Below, piece after piece: positions 1 to 10,800 of a DNA stretch of 63,582 nt; position 1 is the stretch's first letter; every line of letters starts with the position of its first letter. The position numbers and the translations under genes were made by a program. Source of the stretch: Rhodoblastus acidophilus (GTDB taxonomy: Bacteria; Pseudomonadota; Alphaproteobacteria; Rhizobiales; Beijerinckiaceae); NCBI RefSeq assembly GCF_009720655.1, contig NZ_WNKS01000022.1, positions 1 through 63,582 of the forward strand. Direction: 5' to 3'. Below the pieces are notes generated by a model that had not been told where the DNA came from, did no database searches, and saw only the letters and a list, made by a program, of their open reading frames with translations.

Positions 1-347
1 GATTCATCCAAATTTTGAATCAAAATCCGGGCGGGAGCGCAAGCCCTGCCGCGCCGCCGATGGGCCTGGGTAATTACGTCGCAATTCACCCAGAAAGTTT
101 AGCGTCGCAGATCTCGCATAATGGTCAAGTCGGAAACCATCGCGAATGCTGGCTAGCGAAAGCGGCAATGCAACACCATTATGGATCAGTGTGATCGCGT
201 CCAGTTCAGGCATGGCCGATCACCCATTGACGCTCTGCCAATTTCTGCGATCATTTTTGAGACGGTGATCGCGGTACCTTTGTATCCGTCCTGTCGGCTT
301 GCGTGAGTGGAGTGAATCGATAAATCGCGCAATCGACAGGTGGACGC
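1..347. other. Left-edge region without a recognised gene
   Basis: A 69-codon open frame on the minus strand (4-213) is the only sizeable one. Its product resembles no family I know and it lacks a convincing ribosome binding site, so I do not call it. The stretch probably holds the promoter of the Sel1 gene that starts at 348. Confidence 0.3.
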
Positions 348-1763
348 ATGACTGCGTATTTCTGCAACCGCTTTCAGCATCGCCGCCAGGCAAATATCTC
401 AAGACGCGTATGCGGCCTGGTGGCCGGACTGTCTCTCGCGTTCTTCGCCGTCGCACAGGGTCACGCGGAGGCGCCCGGATGCGTCTTGGGTGACCAGGCG
501 TCTTGCGAGGCTGCCGCCAAGGCGGGGAACGCCGCCGCGCAACTCGATTTCGGGTCCATGTACGAAAAGGGGAACGGCGTTCCGGCCGACCTGACGGAAG
601 CTGTTCGCTGGTATCGATCATCTGCCGAAAACGGCAACGCTGTCGCGATGGCCAACCTTGGTTCGATGCTTGAAAGCGGTCGAGGCGTTGCAAAGGATTT
701 CACAGAGGCGTTTCGGTGGTACCGTAAATCAGCCGATGTGGGCAACGCCAACGGCCAGTATGGCGTCGGACATTCCTACGAAAAAGGGCATGGTGTAGAC
801 AAGAATTTCAGTGAAGCACTTGTCTGGTTTAGGAAAGCAGCCGACCAAGGCTTTGCTCAGGCGCAATTCAAGCTCGGATACATGAATGAATTTGGTTATG
901 GCACGGCTAATAACCTTGAATTCGCTGTAAAATGGTATCAGTTAGCCGCTGAAAAGGGACTTTCTATAGCTCAGGAGAAAATGGCCACAGCGTACGAAAA
1001 AGGCACCGTTACAAGACAAGATTATTCAGAGGCGATCAAATGGCGTCGACTTGCGGCCGATCAAGGACTTGCAAGAGCACAAAGAAATATTGGCTGGATG
1101 AATTTCGCGGGCCTTGGAATGCCTGTGAACTATGACGTTGCAATGAAGTGGTACAAACTCGCAGCTGATCAAGGCTTGGCAAAAGCTCAAAATGATATTG
1201 GTGTCCTTTACACGCTGGGCTACGGAGTCGAAAAGGATTACGTCAAGGCTTTGAATTGGTTTAAAATGGCTGCTGATCAAGGCTTCCCGGCAGCGCAATA
1301 CAATCTTGGGCTGGCCTATGAATATGGACGGGGGATACGGACTGACCGTGCAGCCGCTATGGAATGGTACGCGACGGCAGCAAAGCACGGCAATCAAGAG
1401 GCGCTAAATGCGATAAAGAACTCATGTGGGACAAATGACATTTCATGTATCGAGAACAAAGGTCTTTCAAAAGCTAATGAATCGAAATCGACTTCTCTAT
1501 CGACTGCAAATCAGTTAACGGCCTCGCAACCGTCCACGTGTTCTTCCGGTCGCGAGGTTTATGTTGGTTTGGATGGCGACGCGGCTAGAGCCGTCTGCGT
1601 CTCCGCGTCCCCGCCCGAGGCCGTCCAATCTTTTAACGCCGGGCTTTCCAGTCGATCCAACTCCCGCATCAGCGACGACAACATTCCTTGCTCGGACGGG
1701 ACGACTAGCCACGCGGCGACAAGGCGCGGCGCGTGCTCTCGGCACGGCGGCATCGCTCGATAG
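348..1763 (+). CDS. Exported Sel1-repeat (TPR-like) protein
   Basis: The 471-residue product has a basic N-terminus and a hydrophobic stretch at about residues 20-40, so it is probably exported by Sec. Residues about 55-345 are a run of roughly eight Sel1 repeats of about 36 residues, with the recurring pattern A..WY..AA..G.A.AQ..LG..Y..G.GV. Such repeats form helical solenoids that bind proteins, often at the envelope. The last 110 residues lack repeats, are rich in Ser and Ala and contain several Cys. The start at 348 follows AGGTGGACGC. The repeat part is richer in A and T than the neighbouring genes, which may mark a different origin. The partner is unknown. Confidence 0.85.
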   Translation: MTAYFCNRFQHRRQANISRRVCGLVAGLSLAFFAVAQGHAEAPGCVLGDQASCEAAAKAGNAAAQLDFGSMYEKGNGVPADLTEAVRWYRSSAENGNAVAMANLGSMLESGRGVAKDFTEAFRWYRKSADVGNANGQYGVGHSYEKGHGVDKNFSEALVWFRKAADQGFAQAQFKLGYMNEFGYGTANNLEFAVKWYQLAAEKGLSIAQEKMATAYEKGTVTRQDYSEAIKWRRLAADQGLARAQRNIGWMNFAGLGMPVNYDVAMKWYKLAADQGLAKAQNDIGVLYTLGYGVEKDYVKALNWFKMAADQGFPAAQYNLGLAYEYGRGIRTDRAAAMEWYATAAKHGNQEALNAIKNSCGTNDISCIENKGLSKANESKSTSLSTANQLTASQPSTCSSGREVYVGLDGDAARAVCVSASPPEAVQSFNAGLSSRSNSRISDDNIPCSDGTTSHAATRRGACSRHGGIAR

Positions 1764-2087
1764 GCGTCTTGAGCGTCAAGATTCAGGTTTGCGATTCATA
1801 CAGCGAGGTGATATACAGAGTAGAGGCATACGCCGTTCAAGTGCTTGGTAAACAACAACAAAGTATTTCTGGTGTATCTTCCCTCCCTCTCCGCCATCGT
1901 CCCTTGATTTCATTGCGGATTATCGTCTCAATGACGTCCTGCCGCCTTCTTGCCCGCCATGCTTCAACATGCTTGAGCCGTTTGTCCCATTTGTTCTGAC
2001 CGCGGACATCCGAACGGCATCGGGTTCAGCCCGATCCCACCGCTTGATTGCAACTTCACAACCCAGCCGGGAAAACCGCGCCTTGAA

Positions 2088-2152
2088 AGCGTTTTCGAGC
2101 GAAGTGGATGCCGGTTCGCGTGAAGAAAGCGCGTAAAAACAAAACACTAGAG
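2088..2152 (+). repeat. Intergenic repeat family A, copy 1 (partial)
   Basis: This copy carries the family core (GCGAAGTGGATGCCGGTTCG) and ends in CTAGAG, but lacks the palindromic second half of full copies. Apart from it, the 600-bp gap 1764-2369 between the Sel1 gene and groEL shows no gene I can support. Confidence 0.8.
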
Positions 2153-2369
2153 GCGTCGGAATCGACCTGTTGACCAAGCCGATCGCCGTCGCGCTTGTCT
2201 TGGCGATTCTGAGCCATAGCGAACAGCTCGTCTTGAACCGTCGATCCCGCGCCATGCCCGCAGCCCCGAAATCCCGACAGAGCGCCGGACCGGGGCCGCC
2301 GCGATCAGGGTGAGACAAGCACGATCAATTGCGAGTCGGCCGATTCGCGATCGTCTCTTGAATGGCCCG

Positions 2370-4046
<1,677 letters not shown>

Positions 4047-4334
4047 TCAGCCGACAATTCCGAGCACGTCGCTTTCCTTCATGATCAGCAGGTCCTGCCC
4101 GTCGATCTTGACCTCCGTGCCCGACCATTTGCCGAACAGGACGCGATCGCCCGCTTTCAGGTCGGGCGGGACGCGTTTGCCCTGCTCGTCGCGCGCGCCG
4201 GGGCCGACGGCGACGACTTCGCCTTCCTGCGGCTTTTCCTTGGCGGTGTCGGGAATGATGATGCCGCCCTTGGACTTTTCTTCGCCTTCGAGACGTCGAA
4301 GCGCAACCCGGTCATTGAGGGGACGGAATGCCAT
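4047..4334 (-). CDS. groES: 10 kDa co-chaperonin GroES
   Basis: The 95-residue product begins [14 protein letters not shown] and contains the mobile-loop segment [14 protein letters not shown] and the roof and C-terminal pattern [14 protein letters not shown], as expected for GroES. It caps the GroEL ring. A ribosome site AAGGA lies 9 bp before the ATG at 4334. The gene sits 58 bp downstream of a 61-residue unknown gene and 42 bp upstream of groEL, so the four genes from 4908 down to 2370 look like one operon. Confidence 0.97.
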   Translation of the reverse strand: MAFRPLNDRVALRRLEGEEKSKGGIIIPDTAKEKPQEGEVVAVGPGARDEQGKRVPPDLKAGDRVLFGKWSGTEVKIDGQDLLIMKESDVLGIVG

Positions 4335-4392
4335 CTGGGATTTCCTTGATTTGGGGATCGAACGGGGGGCTGAAATGGGGAACGCGACGTCG

Positions 4393-4578
4393 TCAGCCTT
4401 GAGCCGGCGCGCCGCTGTCCTTGGCGGGAAGCCCGGAATCGCGATCGGCTTTGCCCGCGTTCTCGACCCGTGTCGCCTTCCGCGCCTCTTCGTTGCGCTG
4501 CGCGACCAGCAGGTCGTGGACGATCTGCACGGTTGAAGGAAGGGGAACGCGTCGTCCGAAACGCATGAGCTGTTTCAT
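4393..4578 (-). CDS. Small hypothetical protein in the groESL operon
   Basis: This is a 61-residue basic protein starting [14 protein letters not shown], with a short amphipathic stretch ([19 protein letters not shown]) and a polar, charged tail. I recognise no family. It is called because AAGGAG stands 8 bp before its ATG and it fits tightly between the GlsB-type gene (42 bp upstream) and groES (58 bp downstream). The context suggests a stress role, but no function can be assigned. Confidence 0.6.
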   Translation of the reverse strand: MKQLMRFGRRVPLPSTVQIVHDLLVAQRNEEARKATRVENAGKADRDSGLPAKDSGAPAQG

Positions 4579-4620
4579 GATGAAAACTCCTTGGAGATAA
4601 AAGGTTTGGCGCCGGGCGCG

Positions 4621-4908
4621 CTACCAGCGCCCGCCGAAACGGCTGCGCCATCCGCCGCCGCCGCGAACCGCTCGGATGAGCAGAAGCAGCAGCACCGCGC
4701 CGATCGTGGCGTTGAGGATTGCGCCCAGCGTTCCCGATCCAAGATGGACGCCAAGCTTCGGCAGCAGCAGCCCACCGATGAAGGCGCCGGCGACGCCGAT
4801 CACGAGATCGCCGATGAGGCCCAACCCCGCGCCCTGCACGAACTGGCCCGCCAGCCATCCCGCGACGATTCCGACAAGGAGCAGAATCAGTAATCCCTCG
4901 CCCGACAT
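4621..4908 (-). CDS. GlsB/YeaQ/YmgE family membrane protein
   Basis: The 95-residue protein has three hydrophobic helices with Gly-rich packing (GIVAGWLAGQFVQGAG, LVIGVAGAFIGGLLLP, LNATIGAVLLLLLIRAV), the pattern of the transglycosylase-associated (GlsB/YeaQ) family. Members are inner-membrane proteins induced by envelope or general stress, and their activity is unknown. The start at 4908 is chosen because GGAG lies just upstream (AAAGGAGAAGGTC); the longer open frame would run through the promoter. It is the first gene of the presumed operon with groES and groEL. Confidence 0.85.
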   Translation of the reverse strand: MSGEGLLILLLVGIVAGWLAGQFVQGAGLGLIGDLVIGVAGAFIGGLLLPKLGVHLGSGTLGAILNATIGAVLLLLLIRAVRGGGGWRSRFGGRW

Positions 4909-4941
4909 GACCTTCTCCTTTGAGGGCTCTTTCGCCGATCG

Positions 4942-4988
4942 CAGATTGGCAGATGTCGCGAAGAGGGTGCAGGTTCGGAATCTACTCA
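4942..4988 (-). promoter_or_regulatory. FixJ-like box promoter of the glsB-groESL operon
   Basis: TGAGTAGATTCCGA occupies 4988-4975 on the minus strand and a weak -10 (AATCTG) lies at 4947-4942. The operon start codon is 34 bp further on. It is one of thirteen matching sites in the window. Confidence 0.65.
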
Positions 4989-5106
4989 GCACAGATGGGA
5001 GCTCACGCGGGGGGCGTCCGAAACTTGGCGGCCCCTCGAAGTCTATCGAGCGCGTTGACGCCCTCGACGATTGGCTCTGGCGTCGCGCCGTCCCCATCGC
5101 GCTGCG

Positions 5107-5152
5107 TGAGTAGTTTCCGATGCTGTCGGCGCCGCTCCGCGAAGCCTACCGC
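5107..5152 (+). promoter_or_regulatory. FixJ-like box promoter of the 5269 gene
   Basis: TGAGTAGTTTCCGA lies at 5107-5120, followed by GCTGTC in the -35 position and TACCGC at 5147-5152 as the -10-like hexamer. It points away from the 4942-4988 site, so the intergenic region holds two divergent promoters of the same class. Confidence 0.7.
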
Positions 5153-5268
5153 TTGGACCATTGGCGGCGTTCAATTTCGCCACGCGCTCCGCTGTCGCCA
5201 GTTCTGGCCCGCGCCGGGCGCGCCCTGGTGAGCGCTCACAGTCGCAGCCGCGCACGTTGGAGAAAGTC

Positions 5269-5667
5269 ATGACAACAACCACCATTGAGTCGCCGCCGCC
5301 TGGGCGCTCGCGCTTTCGCGTTCTCGTGAACGGTTTCGTCGAGAACGTCACCTTTCCGACCCTGAGAGAGGCGATCAAGTCGATTCCAGACAGCGGCGTC
5401 GAGCGTTCGAGCTTCGAGATCTATGACGCCGTCGAACTGGGATATGTCTGGACGCGGCACAGACGCCAGGCCCGCAGCGCCCGGCCCGAGCCGTTCGCCA
5501 TTCGCGTCAACGGGCGCGCCAACGGCCAATCTTTCACAAGCCTGGACGACGCCATCCAGGCGATCTCGCTGCGTCCGCGAGGTGACGATTGCGAGGTGCT
5601 CGAAGCCGGGACTTGCGTGTTCGCGCTGCGCTCCGCGTGCGCCGGGAAATCCGCGTCAGCGATTTAG
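5269..5667 (+). CDS. Hypothetical protein
   Basis: The 132-residue soluble protein contains two similar halves: residues about 14-45 (FRVLVNGFVENVTFPTLREA) and about 80-105 (FAIRVNGRANGQSFTSLDDA). This suggests an internal duplication of a small beta-alpha module. No family is recognised. The start at 5269 is chosen over an upstream ATG because GGAGAAAGTC precedes it. A FixJ-like box promoter lies 150 bp upstream. The stop codon TAG is part of repeat A copy 2. Confidence 0.7.
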   Translation: MTTTTIESPPPGRSRFRVLVNGFVENVTFPTLREAIKSIPDSGVERSSFEIYDAVELGYVWTRHRRQARSARPEPFAIRVNGRANGQSFTSLDDAIQAISLRPRGDDCEVLEAGTCVFALRSACAGKSASAI

Positions 5668-5773
5668 AGCATTTTCAAGCGAAGTGGATGCCGGTTCGCG
5701 TGATGAAATTGCGTCACAACAAGAACCTAGAGCTTTTTCATGTTTCCATGAAACGTGAAAAAACTCTAGAGCT
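5666..5773 (+). repeat. Intergenic repeat family A, copy 2 (full)
   Basis: The element begins inside the TAG stop of the preceding gene (TTAGAGC) and ends CTCTAGAGCT. Its second half is an imperfect palindrome built on CTAGAGCTTTTTCATGTTTC and its near complement. Full copies also occur at 16191 and 39571. Confidence 0.85.
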
Positions 5774-5824
5774 GTGAGCGCGGCTCGCCCGCAAACGTGT
5801 CCGCCGCATCGCGAAAAGGCCCAT

Positions 5825-5890
5825 TCATGCGCTAAGCAGGATTTCCGAAAAGCAGCCCCCGGTTTTCGGATGAAAATCCTGCGAAAACAA
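5825..5890. repeat. Intergenic palindromic element
   Basis: AGCAGGATTTCC and its near inverse GAAAATCCTGC flank a CCCCCGG-rich centre, typical of short intergenic repeats in Rhizobiales. It has no coding potential. Confidence 0.55.
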
Positions 5891-5895
5891 AGGAA

Positions 5896-5939
5896 CCTAA
5901 GCAAACATTCGTTGGCCGACCAACGAATGTTTGCTTAGG
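5896..5939. repeat. Perfect 20-bp inverted repeat
   Basis: Arm 5896-5915 (CCTAAGCAAACATTCGTTGG) is the exact reverse complement of 5920-5939, with a 4-bp loop CCGA. No T-run follows on either strand, so it is a poor intrinsic terminator. An operator or element terminus is equally possible. Confidence 0.85.
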
Positions 5940-6152
5940 CGAATTCCGAGACATCTCCTTGCGCGCCCTTGACCCGAACGCTCAAGGAGCATTGGCCGGG
6001 AATAGACCGCCGGATCGCGGCGGCAATAACCGGAAACTGGACGCGCTGTCTCGCAACCCTTGCGCGGGCCAGAGCGAGACACCAACCGGCCGCCGCTCTG
6101 CGGGTGCGAACGCCGGCAGGAAAAGCCCTCAACCCCAAATGGAGATTTCAAC

Positions 6153-6677
6153 ATGACATCGTTTTTCAAGATCGGCGGCGCTCTAATTTTCGCCACGCTC
6201 CTTCCGACTGCGGCCTTCGCCGGTGAAAGAATTGGCGCGCTCGAATGTCATCTTTCCGGAAACGGGCCCAGCATTCTGGTGGAGAATCAATCCGTGGACT
6301 GCGTGTTCACCAGCGATCGCGGCGGCCGGCCCGCGCATTACGTTGGCAAGCTCACCAAGATCGGAGCCAATATCGGCGCGAATGGCCATGGAGACCTCCT
6401 CTGGGGCGTGGTTGCGGCGACCGGGAAGATCGGACGCGGCGCGCTTGCCGGCGAATATGTCGGGCCTGAAGCTTCGGTCAAGGTCGGCGTTGGCGTCGGC
6501 GCGGCCGCTCTTGTTGGCGGATCGCACCAGACATTCTCGTTACAGCCGTTGAACGTCGAAGGCGGCGCAGGCCTGGGCTTTGCCGCGGGCGTGGAAAGCC
6601 TGACGCTGGTCTATGTCTCGGATCGGCCGGCGCCGAAAATGCGGCATCGGCATTTGAACGACGCGCATCAAGGCTGA
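6153..6677 (+). CDS. DUF992 family exported protein
   Basis: The 174-residue protein has a signal peptide (about residues 1-23, cleaved near AFA-GE). Its mature part matches the alphaproteobacterial DUF992 layout: an early Cys in GALECHLSG, a second in SVDCVFTS, a Gly-rich middle (VGVGVGAAALVGG) and a LTLVYV strand near the end. The two Cys may pair in the periplasm. Function is unknown. ATG at 6153 follows TGGAGATTTCAAC. No FixJ-like box was found upstream. Confidence 0.8.
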   Translation: MTSFFKIGGALIFATLLPTAAFAGERIGALECHLSGNGPSILVENQSVDCVFTSDRGGRPAHYVGKLTKIGANIGANGHGDLLWGVVAATGKIGRGALAGEYVGPEASVKVGVGVGAAALVGGSHQTFSLQPLNVEGGAGLGFAAGVESLTLVYVSDRPAPKMRHRHLNDAHQG

Positions 6678-6734
6678 CAAAGCGGCGCCGGCGGGGGACA
6701 TCCCGGCGGCGCCCGCCGCGAGATCAAATCGACG

Positions 6735-7106
6735 TCAGCGCCTGACCTTCGCCCAGCTCGCGGCCATGGCCTCGGACTCCTTTTTGAATTTGGCCTTCGC
6801 GCTCGCCCATTCGGCGGCGCTGGCGGTTTCCAGTCTGGCCGCCGCATCCTTGGTTTTCCTCCACGCCCTGTTCAGGTCTTCCGCCGCTTCGGCGCGCGCC
6901 GCCTGGGACTCGGTCTTGGCCTTCTCGGCAAAAGCGTCGAGCTTGAGGCGCCAGTCGTTCAAGTCTTCCCTGGCCTTTTGCAAGGTCGCGCCGCGATCCG
7001 CGACGGGCGCGGCGGCCGGCGCGGACCGCGCAGGTTCCGCTGAAGCCGGCGCGACGCCAATCAACGCCAGGGACGCGACGATGACGATGTGCATGAGAGT
7101 TTTCAT
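6735..7106 (-). CDS. Exported Ala/Lys-rich coiled-coil protein
   Basis: The 123-residue protein starts with a clear signal peptide (MKTLMHIVIVASLALIGVAPASA) followed by a helical, charged segment rich in Ala, Lys and Glu. The heptad-like runs of residues about 40-115 suggest a periplasmic coiled coil. No family is assigned. The start at 7106 is preferred because AAGGACATCAGA precedes it and the signal peptide begins there. Confidence 0.65.
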   Translation of the reverse strand: MKTLMHIVIVASLALIGVAPASAEPARSAPAAAPVADRGATLQKAREDLNDWRLKLDAFAEKAKTESQAARAEAAEDLNRAWRKTKDAAARLETASAAEWASAKAKFKKESEAMAASWAKVRR

Positions 7107-7238
7107 TCTGATGTCCTTGCGGGATCGCAGGCCGCGCGCTTCGCGCTCCAGGCCGCGAAAGTAAGCGCCGGGTTCACCTCCACGACAGGGGCGGACATGA
7201 CCCACGACGCGGGCGCCAACGCGCCGACGACGTCTATT

Positions 7239-7664
7239 TCATGGCTTTAAAGCGCGGGCGTGCTGCGCATTTTTCGGACCTGCCGCGCGCCCGTTTCGCT
7301 CATGACTGGCGCTCGGGCAAAGCGCCTTCTGCATGGCCAGGATGAGATCGGCTTCGAAATAGGGCTTTTGCAACACCGTCGCGAGGGGTCGCAGGGCTCG
7401 AACGCTGGTGGCGTCGCCGCTGACGAGAATATGCGGCATCGGACCGAACGCCAGGATCGTCTCGATCGCGCCCAGCCCACTGCCGTCCCGCAAATTGGCG
7501 TCGATGATCATGATGTCGGGCTTTTCCCGGGCGGCGGAGGCGACGGCGTCGCGCTCGCCCGCCTCGATCGCGCAAACCTTATGGCCGAAGCCTTCGATCA
7601 CTTCAGCCAGCAGTTCGGCGAGCAAGCCGTCGTCTTCCACGATCATCACCCGGAGTGTCTTCAC
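7239..7664 (-). CDS. Single-domain response regulator (CheY-like)
   Basis: The 141-residue protein is one receiver domain: acidic pocket VEDD near residues 8-11, phosphoacceptor Asp in IIDANLRDGSG, Thr/Ser position in LVSGD, and the Lys in LQKPY. About 20 residues of basic tail follow and there is no output domain. It is closely similar to the 18272 receiver. It is divergent from the hybrid kinase gene at 7872 and has its own FixJ-like box. A role as phosphate donor, sink or adaptor for that kinase is inferred. GTG at 7664 is chosen because GGAG lies 9 bp upstream and the longer frame would run into the promoter. Confidence 0.8.
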   Translation of the reverse strand: MKTLRVMIVEDDGLLAELLAEVIEGFGHKVCAIEAGERDAVASAAREKPDIMIIDANLRDGSGLGAIETILAFGPMPHILVSGDATSVRALRPLATVLQKPYFEADLILAMQKALCPSASHERNGRAAGPKNAQHARALKP

Positions 7665-7731
7665 GGCGCGGCTCCAATGTGGGATCGGCGTTTCCACCGC
7701 ATGAGATCTCGAATCGGCGCATTCAACGCGC

Positions 7732-7777
7732 ACCATAGGGATGCTGGGGCTCGCGACGCAGGGTCGGAATCTACCCA
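7732..7777 (-). promoter_or_regulatory. FixJ-like box promoter of the 7664 receiver gene
   Basis: TGGGTAGATTCCGA lies at 7777-7764 on the minus strand and TATGGT at 7737-7732 is the -10-like hexamer. The site is 95 bp from the start of the divergent hybrid kinase gene, so it could also affect that gene. Confidence 0.7.
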
Positions 7778-7871
7778 GGGTCGGGCTTGGAGAATTGGAG
7801 CCCCCGCCGCGCCACCTATGGTATGATGCAAGCGTCCTGTATGCGCAGGCGGACATCACGGGGAGTTTCGC

Positions 7872-10800
7872 ATGCGAACGATCGCGCCGCGCGTCGACGA
7901 TTCACATTTTCCCGTGGTGGCGATCGGCGCCTCCGCCGGAGGGCTCGACGCCTGCCGGAAGTTTCTGGGCGGATTGCCGCCGCATTCCGGCATGGCTTTC
8001 ATTCTGGTCCAGCATCTCGATCCGACCCACGCCAGCATGCTGGTGGAGCTTCTGGCCAGCCAGACGCCGCTCAAGGTTTGCGAGGCGGCGGATGGCGCGC
8101 CGGTCGCGCCCGAGCATCTTTATGTCATTCCGCCCGGCCTCTATCTGTCCGTCTCGGGCGGCGCGCTCAAACTGTCGCAGCCCGAGGCGAGGCACGGCGC
8201 GCGCATGCCGTTCGATTTCCTGCTGCAATCCATGGCGGAGGAATATTCCGATCGCGCTGTCTGCGTCATGCTTTCGGGAACCGGCGCGGACGGCAGCCGG
8301 GGCCTGAAAGCCTTGAAGGAGTGCGGTGGCCTGGTCGTCGCGCAGGACCCCGACGAGGCCGGATTTGACGGCATGCCGCGCAGCGCCATCGAAACCGGCG
8401 CGGTGGATCAGGTGGCGCCGGCGGCGAATTTGCCCGAGGCGATCATCGCCTATTTCCAAAGCGCGCGAAGAAATGCGGCGCAACCGGTTTTGACGGAGGA
8501 TTGGCTGACGGCGATCGTCGATCTGCTCCGCGTGAAGGCGGAGCATGATTTCCGCCTTTACAAGCCGGGCGCGCTGCGCCGCCGAATCGAACGGCGCATG
8601 GCGCTCGCCGGCTGCGATGCGACGAACTATCTGAACAAGCTGCGCGACGATCCCAGGGAAGTCGATCTCCTCGTCAAGGACCTGCTCATCAACGTCACCT
8701 GTTTCTTTCGCGACCCCAAGGTGTTCGACTTTCTCAGCGAGAAAATTCTGCCCGAGCTGATCCGCGATCATCAGGCGGAACAGCCCTTGCGCATCTGGGT
8801 CGCCGGATGCAGCACAGGCGAGGAAGCCTATTCGCTGGCCATGCTGTTTCGCGAGGCGATTCACGCGAGCGGCAGGGCGATCAAATTGCAGGTTCTCGCC
8901 TCGGACATTGATGGCGACGCCGTGGCGCAGGCGCGCGAAGGCTTGTACCCGGCCTCCATCGACGCCGAAGTCTCGCCGGAGAGGCTGGCGCGCTTCTTCG
9001 TCAAGGAGGAAGGCGGCTACAGGGTCGCGCCCGACTTGCGCGACACTGTCGTCTTCACCGTGCAGGACCTGCTCGTCGATCCGCCATTTTCCAGGCTGGA
9101 CTTCGTGTGCTGCCGCAATCTGCTGATCTATCTTGGCCTGGAAGCGCAGGCCAAGGTCATGGACCTCTTTCATTTCGCCCTGCGTGAGGGCGGAATCCTG
9201 CTGCTCGGCGGCGCCGAATCGGTGGGGGAAACCCATGGCCGTTTCACGGCGGTTGCTGGCGCCGAACGCATCTTTCGCCACACGGTGCGCGGCCGTCCCG
9301 GAGATTTCCGCTTTCTGGGCGGCGCAGGCGCGCGCCTTCCGGCGCGGTGGGCGCCGGGATCACCCTCGCGGCGAAGAAGTCTCGCCGATTTGTGCCAACG
9401 GCTGTTGCTGGACGATTTCGCGCCGGCGGCCGTGCTGATCAATCGCAACAACGAATGCCTTTACGCGTTCGGGCCGACGGATCGTTACCTGGCGATCGCT
9501 CCGGGGCAGGCGACGCACGACCTGCTGGCCATGGCGCGCAAGGGCCTTGGCGCCCGGCTCCGCTCGGCGATCCAGCGCGCCTTCGACGAGAATGCGCCTG
9601 TAACCGTCAACATCAGTCGGCCGGATCACGAGGAACGGCCGCCCTGTCGCATTTCCGTTCGGCCGGTCGTCAGCGACGGCGAGCAACTCGCGATGGTCTG
9701 TTTCGTCGACGAGCCGCGAAGGCCAAGGCGCGAGATCGGCCCAAGCGACGTCGCGCCGAACGCGGAACTGGCGCGAGAACTGGAGGCGACGCGGATCGAA
9801 TTGCAGGAGGCTCTGCGCGATCTGGAAGTCGCGGGCGAGGAGCACAAGGCGATCAACGAGGAAGCCTTGTCGGTGAACGAGGAGTTCCAGTCCGCCAACG
9901 AGGAATTGCTCACCTCGAAGGAGGAGTTGCAGTCGCTCAACGAAGAGCTGACCGCGCTCAACAACCAGCTTCAGGAGACGCTCGATCGGCAGCGCACCAC
10001 CTCGAACGATTTGCAGAATGTGCTTTACAGCACCGATGTCGCGACGCTCTTTCTCGACGACAGCCTCAACATCCGCTTCTTCACCCCTGCGACCCGCGCC
10101 TTGTTCCACGTCATCGCCGGCGATGTCGGCCGTCCCCTGGCGGACCTCGCCTCGCGCGGCGCGGACGAAGCTCTGCTGTCGGACGCGCGCGTCGTGCTGG
10201 CCAAGCATCTGCCGGTCCAGCGCGAGATCGAGACGCCCGACGGCCACTGGTTCATGCGCCGCATCCAGCCCTATCGGACCCAGGCCGGCGGCGTTGAAGG
10301 CGTCGTCATCACCTTTGTCGACATGACCGAGCGCAAGAGCGTCAATGACGCGCTGGAGGCCGCGAAACATCGGGCCGAAGCCGCGGACAAGGCCAAGTCG
10401 CGATTCCTGGCCGCCGCCAGCCACGATCTGCGCCAGCCGTTGCAAACGCTGGCGCTGCTCCAGGGACTTCTGGAGCGCGCGGTCTCCGGCGAGAAAGAGC
10501 GCAAGTTTGTCGCGCGCATCGGCGAAACCCTGACGGCCATGACCGGCATGCTGAATGCGCTGCTCGACATCAACCAGATCGAGGCCGGCGCGGTGCGCGC
10601 GGAAATGGCGCCTTTCCCGGTGCAGAACCTGCTGACGAAATTGCGCGATGAATTCATCTATCCCGCGCAGGAGAAACATCTCGACGTGCGCATGGTCGGA
10701 TGCGGCCTGTCGATCTGGAGCGACCCGCGTCTGCTCGAACAGATTCTGCGCAACCTGTTGGGCAATGCGCTGAAATACACCAAAAACGGCAAGATTCTGC

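Noticed and set aside
1920-2318. A 132-residue minus-strand frame downstream of the Sel1 gene
   Set aside because: It runs through repeat A copy 1 and has no family resemblance.
4335-4620. CIRCE operator for groESL
   Set aside because: No TTAGCACTC-N9-GAGTGCTAA-like sequence is present.
4975-4988. Reading the box in reverse (GGAAT) as an EcfG -35
   Set aside because: It would point away from the genes at all sites, the fifth base is wrong, and no CGTT follows at 16-17 bp.
5739-5762. parS-like reading of the ATGTTTCCATGAAACGTG core in repeat A
   Set aside because: The CACGTG centre is missing and the sequence is part of a dispersed repeat family.
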